Positions 8,647 to 17,762 of a DNA stretch of 64,000 nucleotides are shown piece after piece. Made by a program: the position numbers and the translations under genes. A model generated the notes under the pieces. That model ran no database searches and had not been told where the DNA came from. It worked only from the letters and a program-made list of their open reading frames with translations. Every line of letters begins with the position of its first letter. Positions within the stretch are counted from its first letter, which is position 1. The DNA lies in NCBI GenBank assembly GCA_963695835.1, contig CAVOHR010000002.1:248001-312000 (forward strand), given 5' to 3'. Source of the DNA: VRUE01 sp963695835. Its GTDB lineage: Bacteria; Actinomycetota; Thermoleophilia; Solirubrobacterales; 70-9.

Positions 8647-9654
8647 TCATGCGCTCGGCTCCACCGCAGAGGCGGACAGCTCGTCCGCGATGCCGCGAGC
8701 GATCCGCCCCGGTTCCTCTTCCAGTTGCCCACCGGAGACGCGCACCACCCGGTGGCCCAGCTGCCGGAGGCCGAAGTCGCGGCGATGATCGTCCTCGAAG
8801 GCGGCTTCGCCGCGATGGTAGAGGTAGCTGTCGGTTTCGACGACCAGGCGCCGCTCGCGCCAGAGGAAGTCGACGAGGTACCGGCCGATGCGGACGTTGA
8901 CCTCGGGCGCCGGCAGGCGATGGCGCCGGCAGAGCCGCAGGAAGTCCCGCTCGAGGTCGCTGCGCGTCCGGTCGCGCTCGGGCGGCGAGCCGATCGGCAG
9001 GCCGAGCACGTCCGCCTGCCGGATCGCGCGCCGGAGTTCCTTGTGGGACACCAACCGATGCTCTCCTCGCAGTCCCGCCGCGCGGCGGAGATCGGCGACG
9101 GTCCGGGCCGGACTCGTGACCGGGATGCCGGCGCGAAGCGTCACGGCAGCGGGTGGGAGCGAGGTAGATCGATGCAACCGGATCCCGTGCCGCTTCCTCC
9201 GACCGCCGTCGCCGGGAACCGTGATGTCGACTGGCCCGTCGCGGGCGGGGAGCAAGCGCCAATGGACCGCCGCACTGCGATGGCTGAGCGCGGCTCCCCA
9301 GAACTCGAGCACCGTCCTCGCGCTGCCTTCACCCAGGCACGCATCCCAGCCGTCGTCGTCACCGTCGCGCCTCGCGATTCCGGCTCCACCCTGCCGGCCA
9401 CAGGCGAGAACTGCCGCCATCCAGGTCCCTTGGGGCGAAAGGCCTTGATGCCCGACCGCATAGACGCCCTGGTGCACTCGGTGCAACCGGCCAGTTCGCA
9501 CCCGTCGGGAGATCCCGCTCGGCGTCAAGCCCACACACAGCAGCTGATCCGTTGAGACGACACCATGCTGGCGAGCCGCGATCCCGGCCACCGCGGGATC
9601 GCGATCGGCCGCCCTGTGGGTGAACTCCAACTGGTTGGCGCTTTTCTGCCGCAT
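8647..9654 (-). CDS. AbiEi-type antitoxin N-domain plus DUF559 endonuclease-like protein
   Basis: A 335-residue two-part protein common in actinobacteria. Residues about 20-75 resemble the winged-helix N-terminal domain of AbiEi antitoxins (IAARQHGVVSTDQL, RVRTGRLHRVHQGVYAVG). The C-terminal 100 residues resemble DUF559/Vsr-like nucleases (YLVDFLWRERRLVVETDSYLYH, DDHRRDFGLRQLGHRVVRVS), with an Asp and a Glu placed as in PD-(D/E)xK folds. No partner toxin gene is adjacent. Members occur in many unlinked copies per genome and their function is not established. The start is ATG 9654. Confidence 0.7.
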   Translation of the reverse strand: MRQKSANQLEFTHRAADRDPAVAGIAARQHGVVSTDQLLCVGLTPSGISRRVRTGRLHRVHQGVYAVGHQGLSPQGTWMAAVLACGRQGGAGIARRDGDDDGWDACLGEGSARTVLEFWGAALSHRSAAVHWRLLPARDGPVDITVPGDGGRRKRHGIRLHRSTSLPPAAVTLRAGIPVTSPARTVADLRRAAGLRGEHRLVSHKELRRAIRQADVLGLPIGSPPERDRTRSDLERDFLRLCRRHRLPAPEVNVRIGRYLVDFLWRERRLVVETDSYLYHRGEAAFEDDHRRDFGLRQLGHRVVRVSGGQLEEEPGRIARGIADELSASAVEPSA

Positions 9655-9759
9655 ACCGGCATAAAGGCGCCAGGCGCCGCCGGTTCTCCCCCCCGGGCAC
9701 TCGAAATGCTCGCAACGTCCGTGCGGGGGGGCTGCTTGGGACGCCTATGATGCGCGGCG

Positions 9760-11217
<1,458 letters not shown>

Positions 11218-11221
11218 GCGC

Positions 11222-12127
11222 GTGCGGGTCCTGGTCACCGGAGCGAGCGGGACGATCGGCGCGGCGCTCTGCGACGCGCTGCTCGCCCGGGGCGACACGG
11301 TGGTCGGCCTGACGCGCGACACGAAGCGGGCCCGAGCGACAAACCCGAGTGTCGTCTGGCACGCCTGGGAGCCGACCCTGGAACGGCCGCCCGCCGAGGC
11401 CTTCGAGCAGGTCGGCGGGGTCGTCAACCTGCTCGGCGAGAAGATCGACCAGCGCTGGACCGACGACGCCAAACGGCGGATCATGGAGAGCCGCCGTACC
11501 GGCACCCGCAACCTGGTCGCGGCGATCGCCGGCTTGGAGCGCAGGCCGGGCGTGCTGGTCAACCAGTCGGCCGTCGGCTTCTACGGCGACCGCGGCGACG
11601 CGATCGTCGACGAGTCCGCCGAGCCTGGAGACAGCTTCGACGCCGAGGTGGTTCGCGAGTGGGAGGCGGCGGCGCACGAGGTCGAGGCGAGCGGCGTCCG
11701 CCTCGTCATCCTCCGCAGCGGCCAGGTGCTCGACGCCGAGGAAGGCCTGCTGGCCGAGCTGCTGGCGCCGTTCAAGCTCGGCGTCGGCGGGCCGCTGGCC
11801 GGCGGTCGCCAGTACCTCTCCTGGATCCACGTCGACGACGAGGTCGGGCTCTTGCTCTGGGCGCTCGACAACCAGGCGGTGAGCGGGATCGTCAACGCGA
11901 CCGCGCCCAAGCCGGTCACCAACCGCGAGTTCTCGCGGGCGCTCGGTCGGGCACTGGGGCGGCCTGCGGTCGTGCCGGTGCCCAGGTTCGTGCTCGACCT
12001 GAAATTCGGGCGCGAGCTCGGGGCCGTCTTGCGCGGCGGGCAGCGGGTGGTGCCTCGGAGGGCGCAGGACCTCGGGTACGAGTTCCGGTACACGGAAATC
12101 GACCAGGCACTGCAGAGCCTGGTGTAG
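11222..12127 (+). CDS. TIGR01777 family NAD-dependent epimerase/oxidoreductase
   Basis: An extended-SDR protein of the SULA/YfcH (TIGR01777) type, 301 residues, starting with GTG. The nucleotide-binding motif is VTGASGTIG at residues 4-12; other family markers are VVNLLGEKI, ESRRTGTRNL, NQSAVGFYGDRGD, LRSGQVL and LSWIHVDD, with a C-terminal domain ending in LGYEFRYTEIDQAL. Substrates of this family are unknown. The stop codon is followed without a gap by one arm of a long inverted repeat. Confidence 0.9.
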   Translation: MRVLVTGASGTIGAALCDALLARGDTVVGLTRDTKRARATNPSVVWHAWEPTLERPPAEAFEQVGGVVNLLGEKIDQRWTDDAKRRIMESRRTGTRNLVAAIAGLERRPGVLVNQSAVGFYGDRGDAIVDESAEPGDSFDAEVVREWEAAAHEVEASGVRLVILRSGQVLDAEEGLLAELLAPFKLGVGGPLAGGRQYLSWIHVDDEVGLLLWALDNQAVSGIVNATAPKPVTNREFSRALGRALGRPAVVPVPRFVLDLKFGRELGAVLRGGQRVVPRRAQDLGYEFRYTEIDQALQSLV

Positions 12128-12245
12128 GGGGAGGGGCGGGGCACCCTCCTCACTCGCAACTCGTCGATGGAGAGTCGGGAAGCAGTCGCCTCAAGGCTTC
12201 GGCTCCTCCCGCGCAAAACGTTCGGAGGGTGCCCCGCCCCTCCCC
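12128..12245. repeat. Long intergenic inverted repeat between convergent genes
   Basis: Two perfect 22-base complementary arms, 12128-12149 and 12224-12245, enclose 74 bases. The left arm begins on the base after the epimerase stop codon, and the right arm ends two bases before the stop of the convergent lipoprotein gene. A two-sided terminator is one explanation, but the loop is far longer than in ordinary terminators and no T tract follows either arm. Confidence 0.85.
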
Positions 12246-12247
12246 AT

Positions 12248-12730
12248 TCAGCCGGAGCTGAGGGACTTGTTGACGGATTCGCGGAGATTGGACGAGCTGC
12301 CGGCGTCTTCGATGGCCGTCAGGAGCTGGTGCATGGCGGCCGCGCCTGGTCGGCCCGATAGCTGGATGATTCCCGCTTCCTCGAGGATCGAGCGGGAGAA
12401 GCTGGCGGCGGTGGGGTCTCGGTCGGCTATGAAGGCCACGGTGGTCGAGTCCTCGGTCGCGCGGCGCGCGTTGGCGCCTACTGCGGCCAGAGTCCATCGT
12501 TTGCTTCCTTCGCCGTCGCTGACGCAAATCAGACGCACTCGCACCTCGCCGTCGCGATTGCCGTGGCGCGCCAGAGCCCGCTTCGCTCCCGCGCAGGACG
12601 GGGCTACGGCATAGACGGAAACCGTCGCACCTTCGGCGACGCCTTCGCTCCCTCCGCAGCCAGCTGCCGCCAGGAGCAGCGCGCAGACAGCTGCGGGCAA
12701 GAGCCTCGGGCCGAGGATCAGCACTGGCAC
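12248..12730 (-). CDS. Putative lipoprotein, ABC substrate-binding-like
   Basis: A 160-residue exported lipoprotein. The N-terminus is a signal sequence ending in a lipobox (LLLAAAGCGG), so the Cys should be lipidated. The mature part (VSVYAVAPSCAGAKRALA, WTLAAVGANARRATEDST, VAFIADRDPTAASFSR, LEEAGI) resembles the first lobe of periplasmic branched-chain amino acid binding proteins, but it is less than half their length and no second lobe or transporter gene is adjacent. It may be a stand-alone sensor-like domain or a reduced relic. The gene ends against the inverted repeat. Confidence 0.6.
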   Translation of the reverse strand: MPVLILGPRLLPAAVCALLLAAAGCGGSEGVAEGATVSVYAVAPSCAGAKRALARHGNRDGEVRVRLICVSDGEGSKRWTLAAVGANARRATEDSTTVAFIADRDPTAASFSRSILEEAGIIQLSGRPGAAAMHQLLTAIEDAGSSSNLRESVNKSLSSG

Positions 12731-12772
12731 CCTGTCAGGCGAGGGGACTGCCCGTCCCTCCCCCGCCTCGCG

Positions 12773-13801
12773 CTAACCAAAGAAGACCTCGGCCTCTTCG
12801 TACAGCTCCCTCGGCACCGTCTTCAGCTCCGCCGTCGCCGCGGTCAGCTCGACCAGCTCGATCTCGGTGCCCCGCAGGGCGGTCATCGTCCCCCAGCGTC
12901 CGTTGTCGACGGCGTCGACCGCGTGCAGGCCGAAGCGGGTCGCGAGGACGCGGTCGAAGGCGGTCGGGGTGCCGCCGCGCTGGACGTGGCCGAGCACCGT
13001 GGCACGCGTCTCCTTGCCCGTCCGCCGCTCGATCTCGTGCTCGAGCCAGTGGGCGATGCCGCCGAGGCGGACGTGGCCGAAGGCGTCGACGCCCTCCTCC
13101 AGCACCCGCGGCCTCCCACCCTTCGGCTCGGCCCCCTCGGAGACGACGACGATCGGCGCGAAGCGGGCCTCGAGCCGCTGCCCGACCAGCTCGCAGACGC
13201 GATCGAGGTCGAAGGGCTGCTCGGGGATCAGGATCACGTTGGCGCCGCCGGCCAGGCCGGCGTGGAAGGCGATCCAGCCGGCATGCCTGCCCATCACCTC
13301 GACGACCAGCACGCGGTGGTGGCTGTCGGCGGTGGTGTGCAGGCGGTCGATTGCCTCCATCGCGATGTTGACCGCGGTGTCGAAGCCGAAGGTGTAGTCG
13401 GTGGCGCCGAGGTCGTTGTCGATCGTCTTCGGCACGCCGACGACGCGGACCCCGTGCTCGGAGTGAAGCCGGGAGGCGGTGCCGAGCGTGTCCTCGCCGC
13501 CGATCGCGATCAGGCCGTCGACTTCGGCCGTCTCCAGGTGCTCGACGATCAGCCCCGCGCCGTCGCCCTCGTTGAAGGGGTTGGTCCGCGAGGCGCCGAG
13601 GATCGTGCCGCCGCGGGGCAGGATGCCGCGCACCTCCGGCACCCCGAGCGGGCAGATGTCGTTCTCCAGCGGCCCGCGCCAGCCGTCGCGGTAGCCGACG
13701 AACTCGTGGTCGCCGTGCTCGGACCCCTTGCGGACGATCGCCCGGATCACCGCGTTGAGCCCAGGGCAGTCGCCGCCGCCGGTGAGCACGCCGATTCGCA
13801 T
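12773..13801 (-). CDS. pfkA: 6-phosphofructokinase, pyrophosphate-type signature
   Basis: Phosphofructokinase converts fructose 6-phosphate to the 1,6-bisphosphate in glycolysis. The 342-residue protein has the group III actinobacterial form: LTGGGDCPGLNAVIR at the phosphoryl-donor site, IAIGGEDTLG at residues 99-107 and VPKTIDNDL near residue 125. The residue matching E. coli Gly104 is Asp104 here and the one matching Gly124 is Lys, the pair known to mark pyrophosphate rather than ATP use. A PPi-dependent, reversible enzyme is therefore predicted. It is transcribed away from the methyltransferase, with 39 bases between the two starts. Confidence 0.92.
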   Translation of the reverse strand: MRIGVLTGGGDCPGLNAVIRAIVRKGSEHGDHEFVGYRDGWRGPLENDICPLGVPEVRGILPRGGTILGASRTNPFNEGDGAGLIVEHLETAEVDGLIAIGGEDTLGTASRLHSEHGVRVVGVPKTIDNDLGATDYTFGFDTAVNIAMEAIDRLHTTADSHHRVLVVEVMGRHAGWIAFHAGLAGGANVILIPEQPFDLDRVCELVGQRLEARFAPIVVVSEGAEPKGGRPRVLEEGVDAFGHVRLGGIAHWLEHEIERRTGKETRATVLGHVQRGGTPTAFDRVLATRFGLHAVDAVDNGRWGTMTALRGTEIELVELTAATAELKTVPRELYEEAEVFFG

Positions 13802-13840
13802 TACCCTGTCACTTTACGCAGCCGAGCCGAGGGAGTGGAG

Positions 13841-14656
13841 ATGAGCGAGACGGTCGACCTGAACGCAGTCAAGCAGGTGCAGCGGAGGACCTGGTCGGAG
13901 GGCGACTTCGCGATGGTCGCCAGCCTGATCACGCTCGTTGCCGAAGAGCTTGCCGAGGCACTGGAGATCGTCCCGGACGAGCGGGTGCTCGACGTCGCCT
14001 GCGGCAGCGGCAACGGGGCGATCGCCGCGGCGCGGAGATCGTGGGGCAACGTGGTCGGCAGCGACTACGTACCGGCGCTGCTGGAGCGCGGGCGCGAGCG
14101 GGCCGCCGCCGAGCGCCTCGAGATCGAGTTCGTCGAGGGCGACGCCGAGGACCTCCCCTTCGCGGACGGGCAGTTCGACGTGGTGATGTCGATCTTCGGG
14201 GCGATGTTCGCCCCCGATCAGGAGAAGACCGCGGCCGAGCTGCTGCGCGTCTGCAAGCCGGGCGGCCGGATCGGGATGGCCAACTGGGTTCCCGACAGCG
14301 GCGTCGGCCAGATGTTCATGACGATCGCCAAGCACGCGCCGCCGCCGCCGGGGGTGAAGCCGCCGCTGCTGTGGGGAGTCGAGGACAGCCTGCGCGAGCT
14401 GCTCGGCGGCGGGATCTCCGACCTGCGCGTCGAGCGCCGCGTCTCGCGGCAGACCTTCCGCTCGGTCGATCACTGGCTGGACTTCTTCCGCACCTACTTC
14501 GGCCCCACCAAGGTCGCCTTCGAACGGGTCGGCGCGGAGGGCGAAGCGGCGCTGGAGGCAGACCTGCGCGCCTACCTGGAGCAGAGCAACACGGCCGGCG
14601 ACAGGGCGCTGGTGCTCGAACCCGAATACCTCCAGGTCGTCGCGACGCGGGCCTGA
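13841..14656 (+). CDS. Class I SAM-dependent methyltransferase
   Basis: A 271-residue methyltransferase of the UbiE/type-11 kind. The SAM-binding motif I is VLDVACGSGNGAIAAAR, with acidic DAEDLPFADGQFD after it and PGGRIGMANW as motif III. The start ATG 13841 has a GGGAG-like ribosome-binding site about 6 bases upstream, which decides it over the longer frame that runs back through pfkA. The substrate cannot be deduced; related actinobacterial genes often act on lipids or small secondary metabolites. Confidence 0.85.
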   Translation: MSETVDLNAVKQVQRRTWSEGDFAMVASLITLVAEELAEALEIVPDERVLDVACGSGNGAIAAARRSWGNVVGSDYVPALLERGRERAAAERLEIEFVEGDAEDLPFADGQFDVVMSIFGAMFAPDQEKTAAELLRVCKPGGRIGMANWVPDSGVGQMFMTIAKHAPPPPGVKPPLLWGVEDSLRELLGGGISDLRVERRVSRQTFRSVDHWLDFFRTYFGPTKVAFERVGAEGEAALEADLRAYLEQSNTAGDRALVLEPEYLQVVATRA

Positions 14657-14669
14657 GGGGGGCGGGCGC

Positions 14670-14819
14670 TCAGGAGCTGGGTTTGAAGACCCGGATCGTC
14701 GCGCCCAGCAGCAGGATGCCGAAGAAGACCAGCCCGGAGACGCCGCCGCCCTGGCCGAGCCAGGCGTAGACGATGGCGGTGGCGCCGAGCGCCAGGAAGA
14801 GGCTTACGACCAGTCCCAT
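14670..14819 (-). CDS. Small two-helix membrane protein (49 residues)
   Basis: A short reading frame that encodes MGLVVSLFLALGATAIVYAW, a Gly-rich turn, then GLVFFGILLLGATIRVF and a KPSS tail. Both hydrophobic stretches are long enough to cross the membrane, making a helical hairpin. It lies downstream of trpA on the same strand, on the far side of the repeat element. The amino-acid pattern is clearly that of a membrane protein, which random GC-rich frames seldom give. No function is known to me; it resembles small DUF-type integral membrane proteins of actinobacteria. Confidence 0.6.
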   Translation of the reverse strand: MGLVVSLFLALGATAIVYAWLGQGGGVSGLVFFGILLLGATIRVFKPSS

Positions 14820-14852
14820 GCGGCGGGAATCCTAGACGACGCGGCGGTCTGA

Positions 14853-14965
14853 GGGCCTATCCGGGTAGGGGTTCCACTTAACTTTTTCTGAAGACAGGTT
14901 GTGGCCGTCCGAGGACGTCGCCCCAGAAAAAGTACAAGACGTTCCACCCCTACCCGGATAGGCCC
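14853..14965. repeat. Palindromic repeat element, copy 1
   Basis: A 113-base element with perfect 20-base terminal arms (14853-14872 and 14946-14965) and an inner pair built from CTTTTTCTG and CAGAAAAAG. Its cores (TTCCACTTAACTTTTTC on the left, GAAAAAGTACAAGACGTTCC on the right) recur in the same orientation at 38397-38507, while the terminal arms of the two copies differ in sequence but stay self-complementary. The right arm contains the last codons and the TAG of trpA. Confidence 0.85.
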
Positions 14966-15876
14966 TGAGCCCCAAGCGCGGCGAGGGAGTCGCGCAGGAA
15001 GTCAGCGACCGCTTGAGCTGCGGATTCGGGGGAGCCGGCCTCGGCGGCGGCGCGGACCAGGCGACTGCCGATTATCACGCCGTCGGCGATCTCGCCGACC
15101 TGCGCGGCCTGCTGCGGCGTGCCGATCCCGAAGCCGACCGCGACCGGCACCTCGGCGTCGGCCTTGGTCGCGGCGACGAGCTCGGCCAGGTGCGGCGGAA
15201 TCGACTCGCGCTCGCCGGTGGTGCCGACCGTCGAGACGACGTAGACGAAGCCCGCGGCGGCGGCGCAGATCCGGCCGCGGCGCTCGTCCGGCGTGGTCGG
15301 AGCTACCAGCGGGACCAGCGCCAGCCCGGCGGCGGCGAGCGCCTCGCGCGCCTCGGCCGCCTCCTCCAGCGGCATGTCCGGCACGATCGCCCCGGCGGCG
15401 CCGGCCGCGGCGGCGCGGCGGGCGAGCTCGGCGGCGCCGCCGTGGGCGAGCACCATGTTGGCGTAGACCATCAGCACGACGGGGACGCGGTCGGCGATCG
15501 ACTCGCAGACCTCCAGCGCGGTGTCGAGGGTCGCGCCGGCGGCGAGCGCCGTGGTCGCCGCGGCGTGGATCGTCGGGCCGTCGGCGAGCGGGTCGGAGAA
15601 GGGGACGCCGAGCTCGACCAGGTCGGCGCCGGAGTCGGCGTAGGCGGCGGCGATCGCCAGCGAGGACTCGCGGTCGGGGAAGCCGGCCATCATGTACGGC
15701 ATCAACGCAGCCCGCCCTTCGTCCTTTGCAGCTCCAAAGGCGGCCGCGATCTGCCCCTCGCCACCGGCCGCGGCTTCCAGCCCCTCACCGGTCGTCGCTC
15801 CTGCGATGGGGCCCGCGGGGTGACTCCCGGAGCCTCCCCGCTGTTGCTCCGGGGAGTCACCCCGCGGGCCCCCCAC
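14950..15876 (-). CDS. trpA: Tryptophan synthase alpha subunit
   Basis: TrpA cleaves indole-3-glycerol phosphate to indole, passed to TrpB. Conserved parts are GRAALMPYMMAGFPD, DLVELGVPFSDPLADGPTI (catalytic Glu and Asp region), GAIVPDMPLEEA and the phosphate-binding VGFGIGTPQQ. The start is awkward: the only GTG or ATG before the conserved first helix is GTG 15876, which overlaps the trpB end by 20 bases and makes the protein begin with about 40 residues read partly from a palindrome (15808-15872). The ATG at MPY would remove the first helix and is unlikely. The last residues (GLSG) and the stop lie in the palindromic element at 14853-14965. Confidence 0.93.
   Translation of the reverse strand: MGGPRGDSPEQQRGGSGSHPAGPIAGATTGEGLEAAAGGEGQIAAAFGAAKDEGRAALMPYMMAGFPDRESSLAIAAAYADSGADLVELGVPFSDPLADGPTIHAAATTALAAGATLDTALEVCESIADRVPVVLMVYANMVLAHGGAAELARRAAAAGAAGAIVPDMPLEEAAEAREALAAAGLALVPLVAPTTPDERRGRICAAAAGFVYVVSTVGTTGERESIPPHLAELVAATKADAEVPVAVGFGIGTPQQAAQVGEIADGVIIGSRLVRAAAEAGSPESAAQAVADFLRDSLAALGAQGLSG
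15808..15872. repeat. Palindrome across the trpB/trpA junction
   Basis: The arms 15808-15832 and 15847-15872 are complementary with a single unpaired base, around a 14-base loop. The arm core is CCCGCGGGGTGACTCCC. It contains the trpB stop codon (15857-15859) and codes for much of the N-terminal extension of TrpA, so it acts as coding sequence on both sides of the junction. Confidence 0.85.
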
Positions 15877-17038
15877 CGGTCCGCTCGACTACCTCGGCGA
15901 GATCCTTGTCGCCCCGCCCGCTGAGGCAGAGCACGTCGTAGCCCTCCCCGCCGCCGTTCTCGAGCAGCCAGGCGATCGCATGGGCGGACTCCAGCGCCGG
16001 GATGATCCCCTCCAGCCGCGCCAGCTCGGCGAAGGCGGCGAGCGCGGCGGCGTCGGTGACGGCCGTGTAGGTGGCGCGGCCCGTGTCGCGCAGGTGGGCG
16101 TGCTGCGGACCGACGCCGGGGTAGTCGAGTCCGGCCGAGACCGAGTGGGCCTCGAGGATCTGCCCCTCCTCGTCGGCGAGCACCGCCGAGAGCGAGCCGT
16201 GCAGGACGCCGGTGGCGCCGGCGCCGAGCGAGGCGCCGTGGCGGCCGCTGTCGAGCCCCTCGCCGGCGGCCTCGACGCCGATCAGCTCGACTCCGGGGTC
16301 GTCGATGAAAGCGGTGAAGGTGCCGATCGAGTTGGAGCCGCCGCCGACGCAGGCGATCACCCGCGCCGGCAGCTCGCCCTCGGCCGCCAGCGCCTGCTCG
16401 CGCGCCTCGTCGCCGATCACCCGCTGGAGGTCGCGGACCAGCGCCGGGAAGGGCGCCGGGCCGACCGCGGAGCCGATCACGTAGTGGGTTCCGGCGACGT
16501 TGGCGACCCAGTCGCGGATCGCGGCGCTGACCGCCTCCTTGAGCGTGCGGGCGCCGGCCTCGACCGGCGCCACCTCGGCGCCGAGCAGGCGCATCCGCTC
16601 GACGTTGGGCGCCTGGCGGCGGATGTCCTCGGTCCCCATGTAGACGACGCACTCGAGCCCGAGCAGGGCGCAGGCGGTCGCCGTGGCGACGCCGTGCTGG
16701 CCGGCGCCGGTCTCGGCGATCACCCGCCGCTTGCCCATCCGCTGCGCCAGCAGCGTCTGGCCGATCGCGTTGTTGATCTTGTGGGCGCCGGTGTGGGCGA
16801 GGTCCTCGCGCTTCAGGTAGACGCGCCGGCCGGCTCGCTCGGAGAGCCGCGCGGCCAGGTACAGCGGCGTCGGCCGGCCGATGAAATCGCGGTGCAGGGT
16901 CGCCAGGCGCCGCTTGAAGTCCTCGTCCTCGCGCGCCTCGGCCCAGGCTGCGGTCAGCTCGTCGAGCGCCGCGATCAGGGTCTCGGGGACGTAGCGGCCC
17001 CCGTAGGGGCCGAATCTCTCCTCGATCGCGGTGCTCAT
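15857..17038 (-). CDS. trpB: Tryptophan synthase beta subunit
   Basis: TrpB condenses indole with serine to tryptophan, using PLP. The 393-residue protein has the N-terminal RFGPYGGRYVPETL, the PLP lysine in HTGAHKINNA, ETGAGQHGVA, the phosphate loop CVGGGSNSIGTF and the late motif CLSGRGDKD. It overlaps trpF by four bases (ATGA) and reaches into the palindrome that starts trpA; its last five residues (GGPAG) are palindrome-encoded. Translational coupling with trpF and trpA is likely. Confidence 0.97.
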   Translation of the reverse strand: MSTAIEERFGPYGGRYVPETLIAALDELTAAWAEAREDEDFKRRLATLHRDFIGRPTPLYLAARLSERAGRRVYLKREDLAHTGAHKINNAIGQTLLAQRMGKRRVIAETGAGQHGVATATACALLGLECVVYMGTEDIRRQAPNVERMRLLGAEVAPVEAGARTLKEAVSAAIRDWVANVAGTHYVIGSAVGPAPFPALVRDLQRVIGDEAREQALAAEGELPARVIACVGGGSNSIGTFTAFIDDPGVELIGVEAAGEGLDSGRHGASLGAGATGVLHGSLSAVLADEEGQILEAHSVSAGLDYPGVGPQHAHLRDTGRATYTAVTDAAALAAFAELARLEGIIPALESAHAIAWLLENGGGEGYDVLCLSGRGDKDLAEVVERTGGGPAG

Positions 17039-17670
17039 CCGGCGCTAACGCTAGCCGTCCGAGCCGCCTCGAAGAACGCGGTCATCGCCGCGTGGTCCTT
17101 GCGGCCCGGCTCGGCCTCGACCCCGCTGGCGACATCGACCGCGTAGGGATGGGCGACCGCGATCGCCTCGGCGACGTTCTCCGGCCGCAGGCCGCCGGCG
17201 AGGATCGCCGGCACCTCGGAGCGCCGCTCGGCCAGCAGGCTCCAGTCGAAGGACTCGCCGGTGCCGCCCCACAATCCCTTCCCCCGCCGGTCGAAGAGAT
17301 GAAAATCGGTCCGGAACGCCTCCGCGGCGTGGATGTCGGCGGCGCTGGCCACATGAATCGCCTTGACCACCTTGACGCCGGTTTTCCGCGCCACCTCGCC
17401 GCAGAAAGCCGGCCCCTCTTCCCCGTTCAGCTGCACCATCGTCAACCCCGCGTCCTCGACCGCCTTCGCCACCTCGCCCAGCTCGGGATTCACAAACACC
17501 CCCACCACCTCGCACTTCCTGCGAAAGGCAGCAGCGATCCGCACCGCCTCATCGGGCTTGCAAGCCCTGGGACTCTCGGCGAAATGAATCAGCCCGACAG
17601 CCCAGGCCCCGAGCCGCACAGCCTCAGCGGCATCATCCAAATTCGTAACGCCACAAATCTTCACGCGCAT
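17035..17670 (-). CDS. trpF: Phosphoribosylanthranilate isomerase
   Basis: TrpF isomerises N-(5'-phosphoribosyl)anthranilate in tryptophan synthesis. It is a 211-residue TIM barrel beginning MRVKICGVTN with the catalytic Cys in KICG, and it carries VGLIHFAESPR, GVFVNPEL, VQLNGEE, LLAGGLRPENV and VDVASGVE with the general-acid Asp. It is separated from the trpEGDC genes by htrA and then continues into trpB and trpA, with a four-base overlap with trpB. Confidence 0.96.
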   Translation of the reverse strand: MRVKICGVTNLDDAAEAVRLGAWAVGLIHFAESPRACKPDEAVRIAAAFRRKCEVVGVFVNPELGEVAKAVEDAGLTMVQLNGEEGPAFCGEVARKTGVKVVKAIHVASAADIHAAEAFRTDFHLFDRRGKGLWGGTGESFDWSLLAERRSEVPAILAGGLRPENVAEAIAVAHPYAVDVASGVEAEPGRKDHAAMTAFFEAARTASVSAG

Positions 17671-17705
17671 GCAGCCAGGGTACGCAACAGCCGTGGCCGC
17701 ATCTC

Positions 17706-17752
17706 GGGCGGGTGGCGCCGGGAGGGCACCCTCCCGGCGACAGGACCCGCCC
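17706..17752. terminator. Two-part palindrome between trpF and htrA
   Basis: An inner perfect 10-base stem (17717-17726 with 17729-17738) is enclosed by an outer 8-base stem (17706-17713 with 17745-17752). It starts 10 bases after the htrA stop, read on the minus strand. No T tract is present, so termination is plausible but not certain; it shares the G-run/C-run arm style of the other palindromes here. Confidence 0.55.
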
Positions 17753-17762
17753 GCCGATGCGC

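Noticed and set aside
6087..8900. A 937-codon open frame on the plus strand opposite polA
   Set aside because: It is the antisense shadow of polA in GC-rich sequence; the translation is a monotonous Arg/Gly/Leu/Asp mix with no motif, while polA on the other strand is complete.
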